DNA from: CALINF01 sp039980455
GTDB lineage: Bacteria; Pseudomonadota; Gammaproteobacteria; Pseudomonadales; Halieaceae
Reading direction: 5' to 3'
NCBI GenBank assembly: GCA_039980455.1
Contig: JBDXCG010000003.1
Coordinates: 1,240,001 to 1,304,000 of the forward strand
Length of the DNA stretch: 64,000 bases
Shown here: piece by piece, positions 1-9,363 of the stretch
Numbering within the stretch: position 1 is the first letter of the stretch
How the letters are laid out: each line of letters starts with the position of its first letter
Made by a program: the position numbers and the translations under genes
Notes under the pieces: model-generated
The model's input: only the letters and a program-made list of their open reading frames with translations
Told to the model about the DNA's origin: nothing
Databases searched by the model: none

Positions 1-64
1 GCTCTCACGTTAACTTTTAACCAACAAGACGAGCTAATCACGAACGTAATTGAGGATAGCCAAT

Positions 65-1609
65 ATGTACGCTGGGAAATACGCTGCTATAAACCCCGAG
101 AGGCCGGCCTTCATCATGGCAAGCACGGGTGAGTCTGTGTCTTATCGTGAATATGATAATCGCACCAACCAACTCGCCCACTTGCTGCGCGAGTATGGCC
201 TCAACCGGCTGGATCACTACTCCATATTCATGGAGAACAATCAGCGCTATTTGGAAGCCTGCGGTGCAGGTGAGCGATCGGGGCTCTATTACACGTGCGT
301 CAATTCTTATCTGAAAGCAGACGAACTGGCCTACATACTCAATAACAGTGAATCCAAAGTGGTTATCACCTCCGCAGAAAAAGTTCCTGTTGTTCTGGAA
401 GCACTGAAGCACTCGCCCAATATCACACACTGCCTTGTGGTCGGGGGAGAGTCGGACGGAAGCTGCATCAATTATGAGCAGGCAATTGCCAATTGTCCGG
501 TAACGCCCATTGAGGATGAGTCACTTGGAACTGCTATGCTTTATTCTTCGGGCACCACGGGGCAGCCCAAAGGCATTCTCAGACCCTTACCTCATCTATC
601 GCCCAATGAACGCCTGCCTATGTACGATTTTTTGAACGATCTTTGGCATTACCGCGAAGATATGATCTATCTCTCCCCTGCCCCGCTATACCACTCCGCA
701 CCGCTGACAGCCGTTAATCTAACCATAGCCATCGGCGGTACCGTCATCATCATGGAGAAATTTGACCCAGCAACCTATTTGGATCTCGTGGCTCAGTATA
801 ACGTTAGCCATAGCCAGTTGGTGCCCACCATGTTCAGTCGAATGCTGAAGCTACCGGAAGATATTCGCACGAGCGCAAATTTGTCATCCCTTGAAATCGC
901 AATACACGCAGCGGCACCCTGCCCACCCCAGGTAAAAGAAGCCATGATCGAATGGTGGGGACCCATCATTCACGAGTACTACGGTGCGACAGAGGGCCTG
1001 GGATTCACAGCCTGCAACAGCGAAGAGTGGATTGCGCACAAAGGCACTGTCGGAAAAGTCATGCTTGGCGAACTGCATATCCTCGATGAAGACGGTAACG
1101 AATCTCCGCCCGGCGTTCCAGGTGAGCTGTGGTTCAAAACCGCATCTGAGTTCTCCTACTTCAACAATGAGGAGAAAACCCGGTCTTCGCAATCCGCTGA
1201 CGGCACGATGAGCACCGTTGGTGATGTAGGCTTTGTCAAAGATGGGTTCCTTTATCTCACTGACAGATCCACGTTTATGATTATTTCTGGTGGGGTGAAC
1301 ATCTATCCTCAGGAAACCGAAAACTTACTAATCACGCACCCAAAGATCGCTGACGCAGCTGTGTTTGGTGTACCAAATGAAGACTTGGGCGAAGAAGTAA
1401 AAGCCGTCGTTCAAGTGGCGGAGGGTATCGAAGCCGACGCTGCACTCGTAGAGGAGTTGATGAATTTCTGCGCTTCTCACCTATCCCATCAAAAATGCCC
1501 ACGTTCAATAGACTTTCATCCGCAATTACCAAGGTTGCCTACGGGTAAACTCTATAAGCGATTGATAAAGGATCAGTACTGGGCTGGCCACGGCACAGGT
1601 ATCCTATAA
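65..1609 (+). CDS. Acyl-CoA synthetase (AMP-binding, FadD-like)
   Basis: ATP-dependent acyl-CoA ligase of the ANL superfamily. It would activate a carboxylic acid to its CoA thioester via an acyl-adenylate in the cytoplasm. Visible motifs: phosphate-binding SSGTTGQPKG near residue 161, adenine-binding YGATEG near 306, the SGGVNIYPQE hinge, and the C-terminal catalytic lysine motif PTGKLYKR. About 514 residues is normal for the family. I chose ATG 65 because GAGG lies about 9 nt upstream; an in-frame TTG at 50 would add five residues but has no ribosome-binding site. The SGGVNIYPQE form is typical of medium/long-chain or steroid side-chain acid ligases. The exact acid cannot be read from sequence. 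Confidence 0.88.
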   Translation: MYAGKYAAINPERPAFIMASTGESVSYREYDNRTNQLAHLLREYGLNRLDHYSIFMENNQRYLEACGAGERSGLYYTCVNSYLKADELAYILNNSESKVVITSAEKVPVVLEALKHSPNITHCLVVGGESDGSCINYEQAIANCPVTPIEDESLGTAMLYSSGTTGQPKGILRPLPHLSPNERLPMYDFLNDLWHYREDMIYLSPAPLYHSAPLTAVNLTIAIGGTVIIMEKFDPATYLDLVAQYNVSHSQLVPTMFSRMLKLPEDIRTSANLSSLEIAIHAAAPCPPQVKEAMIEWWGPIIHEYYGATEGLGFTACNSEEWIAHKGTVGKVMLGELHILDEDGNESPPGVPGELWFKTASEFSYFNNEEKTRSSQSADGTMSTVGDVGFVKDGFLYLTDRSTFMIISGGVNIYPQETENLLITHPKIADAAVFGVPNEDLGEEVKAVVQVAEGIEADAALVEELMNFCASHLSHQKCPRSIDFHPQLPRLPTGKLYKRLIKDQYWAGHGTGIL

Positions 1610-1669
1610 AAAGCCTACATAGAATCCACTCTCTTTATTGAAACGAGCGGCGGCTTAATGCCATGCGCA

Positions 1670-2155
1670 TCAGGCCCTGTTTTTCTTCAACCAGAAACAC
1701 TGGAGAACCCAGCCCACCATAAATATCACAACAAAACTCAAGTAGAACATTTTCAACAATGGGGCTTCGAAATCAGTCAGGACCGGGTCACCCACTGGCA
1801 GCCGCAGCAACCCATCGGTAATGGCAGGAATCATGTGGAACAGTAGTGTGCCGGAGAAACAGAATGCCTGAAAGTACGGAGCAATTTTTGAGAGTGAGGA
1901 AACCTTGGTTACCAGTAATCCGCCTGCCAATGCCAGCAAGGTGAGTACAGCTAGGCCATGGGCTGGGCCAAAAGTACCACGCTGGTAGATCATCAACGCT
2001 GTTACCGCAGCCAGAAAGGTACAAATGAGATACACCTTTCCAGTTTTTTGTTCGGGTTCTATCACTTTATATACCGCTAGCGTGTAGAAACCTGCGATCA
2101 AAGCAGCTATCGCAATGATGGTATGGATCCATCCCAATAAAATCATTTCGGGCAT
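1670..2155 (-). CDS. Four-helix integral membrane protein, unknown function
   Basis: A 161-residue, very hydrophobic protein with four to five predicted membrane segments (roughly residues 5-27, 40-58, 65-82, 92-112 and 135-155) and a basic WLKKNRA end. No catalytic motif is visible. The ATG at 2155 has GGAGAG about 9 nt upstream. It converges with the acyl-CoA synthetase (60-nt gap) and diverges from the NADP-binding gene at 2281. The general look is that of the DUF2306-like small membrane proteins, but I cannot assign a family with confidence. Confidence 0.7.
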   Translation of the reverse strand: MPEMILLGWIHTIIAIAALIAGFYTLAVYKVIEPEQKTGKVYLICTFLAAVTALMIYQRGTFGPAHGLAVLTLLALAGGLLVTKVSSLSKIAPYFQAFCFSGTLLFHMIPAITDGLLRLPVGDPVLTDFEAPLLKMFYLSFVVIFMVGWVLQCFWLKKNRA

Positions 2156-2280
2156 TGGGCTTTTCTCTCCGTTAAAACGTTATGTGTGTGACAAACGAAC
2201 AGGCTTACTAGCGCCCATAGTATCAATTTGTGGCAACAAGCAGTTATGCTTATCAAAATTCGTGACCATGAGTATACGCC

Positions 2281-3114
2281 ATGCTGAACCTGTTTAGTTC
2301 AAGGCTTTTCTTAGCACTATTGCTTCTAACGCCCGCTTTTGTCTCTGGTGCAAGTGAAGTTCCGGATAAAGTGACCGTCGCCATCATCGGCACTGGCGAC
2401 ATGGGGGATTCACTTGGCCCTGCATTTGCAAGGCTTGGTTACCCCGTAGTGTACGGCTCCCGTAGTCCCGACAGCGAGCGATCGCAAAAACTGATTGCCA
2501 CCACGGGCCACGATGCCCGCGTGACAACTCAAAAAGCTGCTGCGCAGGCCGGGCAGATTGTCGTCCTGGCTATTCCCTGGCCTGCAATGCGAGACGTTGC
2601 TCAAAACCTTGGACCACTGGGTGGGAAAATTGTGATCGACATCTCCACTGCGGCCAAACAAGCCGAGGATGGCTATTTTACTTCAGTAGTGGAGACCTCT
2701 AGCGCTGAAATGATTCAGGCGTGGAATCCAGAGGCTCGCGTTGTAAAAGCATTTGCAGCCCAGGCCAGCTACGTTGTTGATGATCCCTCCGTGGTAGGCG
2801 GCCCAGTATCCGTGCCAATCGCGGCCGATGACCCGGATGCCAAAGAAGTAGTCGCCAAAATTGTTCAAGCTATGGGAATGGATCCTTTCGACGCAGGTCC
2901 TTTACGCTACTCACAAGAAATTGAAGCGCTTGCCAGATTATATATGGTGCCTCTCTTACAGCGACGAACAGCAGCCTGGGAGCCCTACTTTCGGCGGAGC
3001 TATTTCTGGGAATGTGAGTGGACTGATGAATACAGTGATCCAGTTGCGGATCACGACAGGCTCGCGGATATCCCAGAAACTCAAGGTACGCCTAGGCCTT
3101 GCCCAGGAAGGTAG
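2281..3114 (+). CDS. Exported NADPH-dependent F420-reductase-like protein
   Basis: The mature part opens with a Rossmann fold of the NADP-oxidoreductase/F420-dependent type: VAIIGTGDMGDSLGPAFARL at about residues 34-53, then YGSRSPDSE, where S/R after the second strand suggests NADP(H), and IVVLAIPW. It is preceded by a clear signal peptide (MLNLFSSRLFLALLLLTPAF, likely cleaved after VSGA). The C-terminal half (about 190-250) carries the DPFDAGPLR motif common in this family and a conserved-looking YMVPLLQRRTAAWEPYF stretch. The ATG lacks a strong ribosome-binding site. An NADP-binding enzyme outside the cytoplasm is odd. Substrate unknown. Confidence 0.75.
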   Translation: MLNLFSSRLFLALLLLTPAFVSGASEVPDKVTVAIIGTGDMGDSLGPAFARLGYPVVYGSRSPDSERSQKLIATTGHDARVTTQKAAAQAGQIVVLAIPWPAMRDVAQNLGPLGGKIVIDISTAAKQAEDGYFTSVVETSSAEMIQAWNPEARVVKAFAAQASYVVDDPSVVGGPVSVPIAADDPDAKEVVAKIVQAMGMDPFDAGPLRYSQEIEALARLYMVPLLQRRTAAWEPYFRRSYFWECEWTDEYSDPVADHDRLADIPETQGTPRPCPGR

Positions 3115-3154
3115 ATAGACAGCGGAAAGACTGATTTACAAAATATCTTCTCTT

Positions 3155-4477
3155 CTAACGAGATTTTTCCAGCTCTCCCGATGGCAAATCATTGCCGCGA
3201 ACTCTGCCTGGGTCTACGCTATTTTGCCATTCCATAAAGATCACCTCTTCGGGTGATATCGTACTGGTGCCGCTCAATTGCAATACCAAACGTAACCCGT
3301 CTGTAAAATAAGGGTCTTCAGTCAGATTGGTTTGCGGCGCTTCCGGTGTGGCGGGTGGGACCCCAGTGACAAACCCAAAGCGCTGAACCACGCCTGCCAC
3401 TAACAGACTTTGCAGAACGTGCTCTCTTGCTTCATCTATATTAGGGTCGATGACATGTGTCACTAAATCAGGTGAGAGCATTGTAGCCTTGATATTAATA
3501 TCTCTGCTCACCTGACCTATCCAGACCGATTGCTCATTAAAACGAAAAGGCGCCAGCCACAGCCGCAAATGATTACGCTGCAAGATGGTGTTGCGTGCGC
3601 GCTGCATCGCTATATCCTGGGAACGGCCATACAGATAGAGCGGGCTCACGGGTGCGACAGGATAGGCTGCGCCTGATATAGCGGCGCCAGCGAGACGTTT
3701 TATAGTCTCAAAATCGACGCGATGTGTGAAAGACCAGCCTCCGCGGGAAAGTGCCGAAAGCATCTCATCAAGGTTGCCAAGTAGTATCAGGTTGATGGGA
3801 TCACCCTTCCCCTCGCTCAACTCATCGGAGACACAGCACGGAAGGTCGCGCAACTCGGAACGCAATTGCTCCAGTGAAACCTCTGGGCGTATCACGTCAG
3901 GATAGATTTTCTCCGGAAACAATTGTTCATAGTCGAACTCACCATCAGGCAATGGTACCGCGTAGCCAAAATCCACCGCATGTTTGTTACCCGTCAATAA
4001 AACAGAGATGTACCGCCCGCCCTCATGCCGGGGAGCAAGTACGTAGCCCTCGGTCACCTGTCCTGCGGGGCTTTTGAGCGGCATAGTCAGGTCACGAAAT
4101 CGTTCGCTCGCCCGCGCCTCATCTTCCTCCGACAGCCAAAAATCAAACAGGGCGGCCGCTTCATGAGGTGCAAAGTAATTGGGGTCCAACGCCGACACCA
4201 GTAGCCAGTGGCTATGATCTGATCGATTGTCAATCTTCACCCAAATGGCCTGCAGGCCAACGCTAGATAGATCGACACCGTATAGGTGCTCCGCCTCGAG
4301 GTCCGCCAGAATGCGCACGGAAACCGTCAGATCGTGTTGCTCTTTGGTATAGACGTTGCAATCACCTGCGCAGGGACTCAACGGTTCGGGTGCATAAGTT
4401 GCGCAGCCAGACACGCATGCCAAACACAGCACAGCCAGATAGAGCCACATGCGACTGGAAAGGTGTTGAAGGCTCAT
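3155..4477 (-). CDS. Lipoprotein of unknown function
   Basis: A 440-residue protein with a type II signal peptide: hydrophobic stretch, then the lipobox VSGC with the lipidated cysteine at residue 25. It probably sits on the outer membrane. I recognise no catalytic motif in the remainder. Its ATG overlaps the stop of the upstream alpha/beta hydrolase lipoprotein by 4 nt (ATGA), so the two are translationally coupled and probably act together at the envelope. Homology to a named family is not evident by eye. Confidence 0.75.
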   Translation of the reverse strand: MSLQHLSSRMWLYLAVLCLACVSGCATYAPEPLSPCAGDCNVYTKEQHDLTVSVRILADLEAEHLYGVDLSSVGLQAIWVKIDNRSDHSHWLLVSALDPNYFAPHEAAALFDFWLSEEDEARASERFRDLTMPLKSPAGQVTEGYVLAPRHEGGRYISVLLTGNKHAVDFGYAVPLPDGEFDYEQLFPEKIYPDVIRPEVSLEQLRSELRDLPCCVSDELSEGKGDPINLILLGNLDEMLSALSRGGWSFTHRVDFETIKRLAGAAISGAAYPVAPVSPLYLYGRSQDIAMQRARNTILQRNHLRLWLAPFRFNEQSVWIGQVSRDINIKATMLSPDLVTHVIDPNIDEAREHVLQSLLVAGVVQRFGFVTGVPPATPEAPQTNLTEDPYFTDGLRLVLQLSGTSTISPEEVIFMEWQNSVDPGRVRGNDLPSGELEKSR

Positions 4478-5643
4478 AGCGCTGTGTCCTGACTGGCTCG
4501 TGGTGCTACATGATTGCGTAGATCATCACTAACATAGCGAAGCGCTGCCTCAAATAGCACGCCACGTGGATAGGGAGTGACATCGTGTCTGCTCGCCAGA
4601 AAATCAAACTCTTTCTCTATTTCAGTCGCAATACTCCAATGATCGGCATTAGCGTACCCAAGAAGCGTTGAATTAGGCCAAGTACCCTCCAATAGAGTCA
4701 CTTGGCCGTCGTTACGTGGGTCCTTCGACTCCAGGATTTCCCAGGTCGGTAGCAGCGCGCGGGCTATATGCTCCCTATCGGCGAACGCCAGCAATGTGTA
4801 ATAGCGAACAGTATCCGGCAACTGGTGGGTCTCCAGCCAGTCGCGTCGAACTTGCGGCTGCAGGCTATCCAAAACACCGCCATCTCCGGGCGCACACCGG
4901 TCCGCAAAAGAATCAGAGAAGAAAGTATCGTATGCCCAGTCGCCGTATGCTGCGATTTCGCTACCCATTATCGGCCCAGCCAAGCTGAGCACAGCAACGA
5001 CTCGTTCAGCCAACTCAGGGTAACCCACCAGAAAATGAGCGATATCCACTGCCCCCTTGGAATAGCCAAATAAAACAACCGGCCCATTGGGTGCACTGGC
5101 AAGTTCTGCTGCAATCATGCGAGCGTTATGGTCTGCACTGGAACGACTACTGATAGCCAAACTACCAACGGAATAGCCCTCTCCCTGCATTCGCTCTATA
5201 ACGTGGGGAAACACTCTTGATGCTGCACCGAAACAGTCTGAAAAAGCGCCACCAATCACAAATACCTGCAGCGCAGCATCAAGTGGCGGCATCTCTATTT
5301 CTGTTCCTGCAGCTGGCTCGTCCTGCAGGCGCCAGAGCAGCGACTCACAGTTGTTAGTCAGCCGCTGTGCGGACTCGCCATGATCCTTGGCAAGCGTACA
5401 AAAAATATCTCGAAAGCGGGAGCGGCCGTCAACATCAATGCCCGCTGAAGCTGTGGGCAGCACTGCGTTAGTTGCTCGAAATTCTTTATCAGCTGGCACG
5501 CTGACACACCCGGAGCCCAACAAAGTAAAGAGCAGCAATGCGGCGCAGAGAGGCAGACTCAGAGGCAGGCGCCAACTGAGCTGACAGTCTCGATCGTTCC
5601 CCTTGCGTGCCATTGCTAAGACCCAATTACGCGGCCTGATCAA
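4474..5643 (-). CDS. Alpha/beta-hydrolase lipoprotein
   Basis: A 389-residue envelope protein with a membrane-spanning signal ending in LGSGC (Cys46), a slightly atypical lipobox. The core carries an alpha/beta-hydrolase pattern: VFVIGGAFSDCFG (oxyanion region), the nucleophile elbow GYSKG with Ser195, and a C-terminal NADHWS that could supply the catalytic histidine. It would be a lipid, ester or thioester hydrolase, substrate unknown. The start is TTG 5643, chosen because AGGAGG lies 4 nt upstream; ATG 5613 has no Shine-Dalgarno sequence. It is the first gene of a two-gene operon with the lipoprotein downstream. Confidence 0.75.
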   Translation of the reverse strand: MIRPRNWVLAMARKGNDRDCQLSWRLPLSLPLCAALLLFTLLGSGCVSVPADKEFRATNAVLPTASAGIDVDGRSRFRDIFCTLAKDHGESAQRLTNNCESLLWRLQDEPAAGTEIEMPPLDAALQVFVIGGAFSDCFGAASRVFPHVIERMQGEGYSVGSLAISSRSSADHNARMIAAELASAPNGPVVLFGYSKGAVDIAHFLVGYPELAERVVAVLSLAGPIMGSEIAAYGDWAYDTFFSDSFADRCAPGDGGVLDSLQPQVRRDWLETHQLPDTVRYYTLLAFADREHIARALLPTWEILESKDPRNDGQVTLLEGTWPNSTLLGYANADHWSIATEIEKEFDFLASRHDVTPYPRGVLFEAALRYVSDDLRNHVAPRASQDTAL

Positions 5644-5726
5644 ATAGCCTCCTCAATCATTTCAGCTTGTCCCAAATCCGATTTACTGTGAAGTGCTCTA
5701 CCAGCGTGGAAGCCAAAGCTACCCGT

Positions 5727-5754
5727 TTGACAAATAATATCGCCCGAAGATACC
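5727..5754 (+). promoter_or_regulatory. Possible sigma-70 promoter upstream of the PLD lipoprotein
   Basis: A perfect -35 TTGACA (5727-5732) is followed after 16 nt by GATACC, a weak -10. It lies in the 242-nt region between the divergent hydrolase gene and the PLD gene at 5886, leaving a 5' leader of about 125 nt. This is pattern matching only. Confidence 0.3.
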
Positions 5755-5885
5755 TGTCGTTCTAACAGCAGGCTGTGCGTTCTCAAACAAGCACGCTAAA
5801 CCAGAGCCTCAGGCCATGTATGCGCATTAACTTACCACCAATAATTGGATAGACTAACTGATCCGAACATAAACAGAATCGCTCG

Positions 5886-7433
5886 ATGCCAATTCTACGA
5901 AAAGCATGGCCCGGTACAACTATTTGTCTCCTTCTCGCCTTGGTCAGTGGCTGTGCCAGCGTACCCGAAGACTACCCCAGAACGGTATCGAATGCCTTTG
6001 AAGACCATGAATCAACGACGATAGGCGCCAGCTTCGCGGAAGAAGCTGCCAAGTATCCGGGCAAGTCGGGCTTCAGCATCATTCGTAGAGGGAGATACGC
6101 CTTCACCGACCGAATCGCAATGACTCGCCTGGCGGAGGCGTCTCTCGATGTCCAATATTACATCTGGGAGCCAGATGAAACGGGACGAATCCTGGCAGAA
6201 CACCTGGTCCGAGCCGCTGATCGAGGCGTTAAGGTACGAATACTGGTCGACGATATGAATGTTGCTGGGCGCGATGCGACCATTGCCTCGCTGGATGCAC
6301 ATCCAAATATTCAGATTCGCATCTTCAACCCTTTCGCTCATCGCAACAGCGCAATGTTTGATTTTCTAGTCGACTTTGATCGCGTCAATCATCGCATGCA
6401 CAACAAGATCATGGTGATGGACAACACCTTAGTGATTGTGGGAGGCCGCAATATAGGCGACCACTACTTTTCAGTAAATACAGAAACCAATTTCCGTGAT
6501 CTCGATATCGCCGCAGCGGGACCAGTCGTGCGTGATGTGTCCAATGTTTTTGATCGATTCTGGAATGGCGAATGGTCAGTTCCAATAGCCGTGCTTGCTG
6601 ACCGAGAATTTACGCAGAACGACCTTCAACAAACTGTGGCATTAATGCGTCAGGAGATAGCCGACGGAGAATATCCATACTCAATAGATGATGATATTGA
6701 AACTCTGGCCGGGCAACTGACAACCGTTAGAGAAAACCTCATTTGGGCTCCTGGAAAGATCATCTGGGATGATCCCGCATCAATCGCAACAGAAAGCCGG
6801 CCCGAAGAGCAAGGTGTCATGGCTGAAGCACTGTACAGAAAATTCGATAAGTTACAGCATGAACTCACTATCGAATCGGCCTACTTTGTTGCGGCTGAGC
6901 ATGGCGTAGCAGCAATAAGGAAATTGTGCGACCGCGGGGTAAAAGTACGCGTACTCACCAATTCACTTGCGTCCAATGATGTAATAGCCGCACATGCAGG
7001 TCACGCGAAGTTTCGCGAGGACCTACTTGAAACATGTACACAGATCTACGAAGTGAGGCCGGACGCTGGCGTTATACACAAACAGTGGACGGGTGAGTCG
7101 AGAGCCGGACTTCATACGAAAGCACTGGTTTTCGACCGTGAATCTGTCTTCATCGGGAGCTTCAACCTTGACCCGCGTTCAGCCAATATCAATACAGAGG
7201 CTGGCCTCTATGTTGAAAGTCCCGAGCTGGCTGAGCAGGTACTGGATTACATGGATGAGGGTGTTCTCCCTGAGAATAGCTACCATGTAAAACTAGATGC
7301 AGATGGCGACCTGTATTGGGAAACCATAATTGATGGCGAGACGGTCATCTACGATGAGGAACCTGAGACCACTTTCGGCCAACGCTTTGAATCCAATCTG
7401 ATAGAGCTATTGCCAATAGAGTCCCAGTTGTAG
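5886..7433 (+). CDS. Phospholipase D/cardiolipin synthase-like lipoprotein (copy 1)
   Basis: A PLD-superfamily protein with both HKD motifs: H172-N-K174 with D179 followed by GGRN, and H410-T-K412 with D417 followed by GSFNLDPRS. Together they form one bilobed active site for phosphatidyl transfer or phosphodiester hydrolysis. The signal peptide ends in the lipobox VSGC (Cys23) and the mature protein starts CASVPEDYPR, so it is envelope-anchored. The 515-residue length and the FNPF and DRVNHRMHNK context resemble the YmdC/ClsC branch of cardiolipin synthases. A paralogue with the same layout lies at 23415. Phospholipid remodelling is likely; a phospholipase or phosphodiesterase role is also possible. 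Confidence 0.85.
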   Translation: MPILRKAWPGTTICLLLALVSGCASVPEDYPRTVSNAFEDHESTTIGASFAEEAAKYPGKSGFSIIRRGRYAFTDRIAMTRLAEASLDVQYYIWEPDETGRILAEHLVRAADRGVKVRILVDDMNVAGRDATIASLDAHPNIQIRIFNPFAHRNSAMFDFLVDFDRVNHRMHNKIMVMDNTLVIVGGRNIGDHYFSVNTETNFRDLDIAAAGPVVRDVSNVFDRFWNGEWSVPIAVLADREFTQNDLQQTVALMRQEIADGEYPYSIDDDIETLAGQLTTVRENLIWAPGKIIWDDPASIATESRPEEQGVMAEALYRKFDKLQHELTIESAYFVAAEHGVAAIRKLCDRGVKVRVLTNSLASNDVIAAHAGHAKFREDLLETCTQIYEVRPDAGVIHKQWTGESRAGLHTKALVFDRESVFIGSFNLDPRSANINTEAGLYVESPELAEQVLDYMDEGVLPENSYHVKLDADGDLYWETIIDGETVIYDEEPETTFGQRFESNLIELLPIESQL

Positions 7434-7553
7434 TTTTCGGCTGAAACACGAAAGCCAGTTTCTGCGACTCACCTGAGAGACTTGGGCACTTTAAAATCGA
7501 GAGGGAATCATGCCCTAGACTCAAATTCGGGTTGTGTATCTGCCATCGTCTGT

Positions 7554-8765
7554 TCAACCAGGTTTTCCATCCACTCTGGGACCTATAAGCATTGCGGCAT
7601 AGAACACTGTAAAACAGCCGTATCCAAGCACCCAGAAGAACGCGGCGACCACAATCTGATCGACATAATTGTCTATCCAGAGAGAACCGAATACGCGAAC
7701 CACGAACGCGCTTAAAATCAAGGCAAAAGCACCTGACATCACCCAGCCCACCTGAAGCGCGCGACCTGTGTGGCCAAGAGATACCCGCGAGATCATGGAC
7801 AAAATCATCGTACCCATCGCGCCTACCGTCAGCGTGTGAATGGCCTGCGGACGTGTGACAGCACTCGATACCTCGCTAATACCGTACAAAATCAAGCCCA
7901 GAACAATACACCAGTAGCTCAGGTGCAGTGACCACACCAGCGGCGTCCTGAATGACACCCAGATGCGCCAGCGAAACGCACGAATCCCATGTACAAGCCC
8001 TGCAGTGACGAAGCACAATGCTACCAAAATGGCCGGCACACCCTGAAAACGAAAACTGGCAACCACGGCAAGGAGCAAAGTCATCAACGCCAACTTCTCA
8101 AGCATTGCATGCGCAGGTACTTGTTTGGTTCCGGTACCACTGGCAGTAAACATGGGTACTACCCTGCCCGCCATGATCGTCATTAACACGGTCACGAGTA
8201 ACACCATCGTATTGCCGGTGCGGATCAACCCTGATGCGCTGCTTTCAATCGCAGCCCAATGCATGGCGGCATTGGTTATTGCCATGATCAAAAGTAACGG
8301 CACAAAAATGATATTGCGCCATTGCTTCACTCGAACAACGGGAATGGCCAGTATCAAGGCGGCCAACGGCAGGAACAAAAGATCGACCAAAACAATAACC
8401 CACACCGGCAAATCTACGGACAGGAAAAAAACGCAGCGGCCCGCAAGCCACAGAGCCACCAAACATCCCAGCAATAGGCCGCCAAATCCTGGCTGCCCAG
8501 TCCAGGTTCGAACTGCCGTCAGTAAAAAACCCACTACTATCGCGCTTACAAAACCAAATAGCATCTCGTGTACGTGCCACCACAGAGGGCCGCCGTAGAC
8601 ATTAAGGTTGCTGTAACCAGCAATCGAGCCTGCCCACAGCGCAATACTGACAACGCTAAATAGCGCACCGAACAGAAAGAACGGGCGAAACGCTAGCTGA
8701 AGTATTGCTGGCGGCTCACCTGATTGCCCGGATATTACTTGCCCCGTCACTAGCAGCTTGCTCAT
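7554..8765 (-). CDS. nnrS: NnrS family haem-copper membrane protein
   Basis: A 403-residue polytopic protein with about 12 membrane segments and the family signatures: FRPFFLFG near the N-terminus, WHVHEMLFGF near residue 63, and the R-x2-P region GRVVPMFTASG. NnrS proteins bind haem and copper and protect cells against nitric oxide and nitrosative stress, in part by limiting iron-nitrosyl formation. It converges with PLD copy 1. The hydroxylamine-oxidoreductase-like cytochromes about 6 kb away make a link to reactive nitrogen species plausible here. Fold and family are secure; the physiological role is inferred. Confidence 0.9.
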   Translation of the reverse strand: MSKLLVTGQVISGQSGEPPAILQLAFRPFFLFGALFSVVSIALWAGSIAGYSNLNVYGGPLWWHVHEMLFGFVSAIVVGFLLTAVRTWTGQPGFGGLLLGCLVALWLAGRCVFFLSVDLPVWVIVLVDLLFLPLAALILAIPVVRVKQWRNIIFVPLLLIMAITNAAMHWAAIESSASGLIRTGNTMVLLVTVLMTIMAGRVVPMFTASGTGTKQVPAHAMLEKLALMTLLLAVVASFRFQGVPAILVALCFVTAGLVHGIRAFRWRIWVSFRTPLVWSLHLSYWCIVLGLILYGISEVSSAVTRPQAIHTLTVGAMGTMILSMISRVSLGHTGRALQVGWVMSGAFALILSAFVVRVFGSLWIDNYVDQIVVAAFFWVLGYGCFTVFYAAMLIGPRVDGKPG

Positions 8766-8808
8766 CCTCTAACCTGACCGCTTTCAAGGCTCTGAATCAC
8801 AATGGGCC

Positions 8809-9363
8809 TCATGCTAGTGGCTTGGTCAGATCCCGCTCACCCTCAAGTGTGTGCTCGATAATCGAACGTAATTTGTACTTCTCTTCCAATACCCTGGTTT
8901 TCTTTACCCTATTAAACCCAAGTAGAGATATGCCTGCGATGACAGCACCACGTTTCTCTAACAACTTGATCAAACCCTTTAGCTGACCGCCAGTTTCCGC
9001 CCAGTCATCGACTAATAGCACGCGATCACCCGGCTGTATCAGCGACTTGTTCATCTCAAAACTGTTTCTCTCTTTGGTGTAGTCCAGGAAACTCTGGCGA
9101 GTAATCCGACTTTTGATTGTGGGCAATTTACCTGCCTTACGTATCGGCACCAGGCCCTTATTTAGCCTGCGGGCTACGGCGGCTCCAAATATGAAGCCCA
9201 TCGACTCTGGACAAGCTACTTTGTCTATTTCATCTTTGAGAAAAGGCCTGGATAAGTCGAGCGCGAGGTTTTTGAAAACGCCGGGATCCACAAACATTGT
9301 GGAGAAGTCAGGTTTTGCCATAGCTTTTAAATCAATGTGCGCCAAATAGTACTCTGGGGTCAT
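8809..9363 (-). CDS. Adenine-phosphoribosyltransferase-like protein
   Basis: A 184-residue type I phosphoribosyltransferase. The PRPP-binding motif VLLVDDWAETGGQ lies at about residues 117-129. Upstream is a flexible-loop region (TRQSFLDYTKERNSF), and GFIFGAAVARRLNKGLVPIR resembles the N-terminal hood of Apt proteins. The ATG at 9363 has AAGGAG 8 nt upstream. It lies 43 nt from nnrS on the same strand and may be co-transcribed. Adenine salvage is the default reading, but the sequence deviates enough from Apt that another purine or a regulatory role is possible. Confidence 0.75.
   Translation of the reverse strand: MTPEYYLAHIDLKAMAKPDFSTMFVDPGVFKNLALDLSRPFLKDEIDKVACPESMGFIFGAAVARRLNKGLVPIRKAGKLPTIKSRITRQSFLDYTKERNSFEMNKSLIQPGDRVLLVDDWAETGGQLKGLIKLLEKRGAVIAGISLLGFNRVKKTRVLEEKYKLRSIIEHTLEGERDLTKPLA

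Noticed and set aside
2861..3118. Overlapping forward frame at the end of the exported NADP-binding gene, possibly a frameshifted C-terminus
   Set aside because: The original frame keeps coherent family-like sequence (DPFDAGPLR, then YMVPLLQRRT) to its stop, while the other frame lacks a ribosome-binding site and family motifs.
8125..8598. Long forward frame opposite nnrS
   Set aside because: Antisense shadow of a convincingly coding membrane protein gene; composition of rare residues and no start signal.
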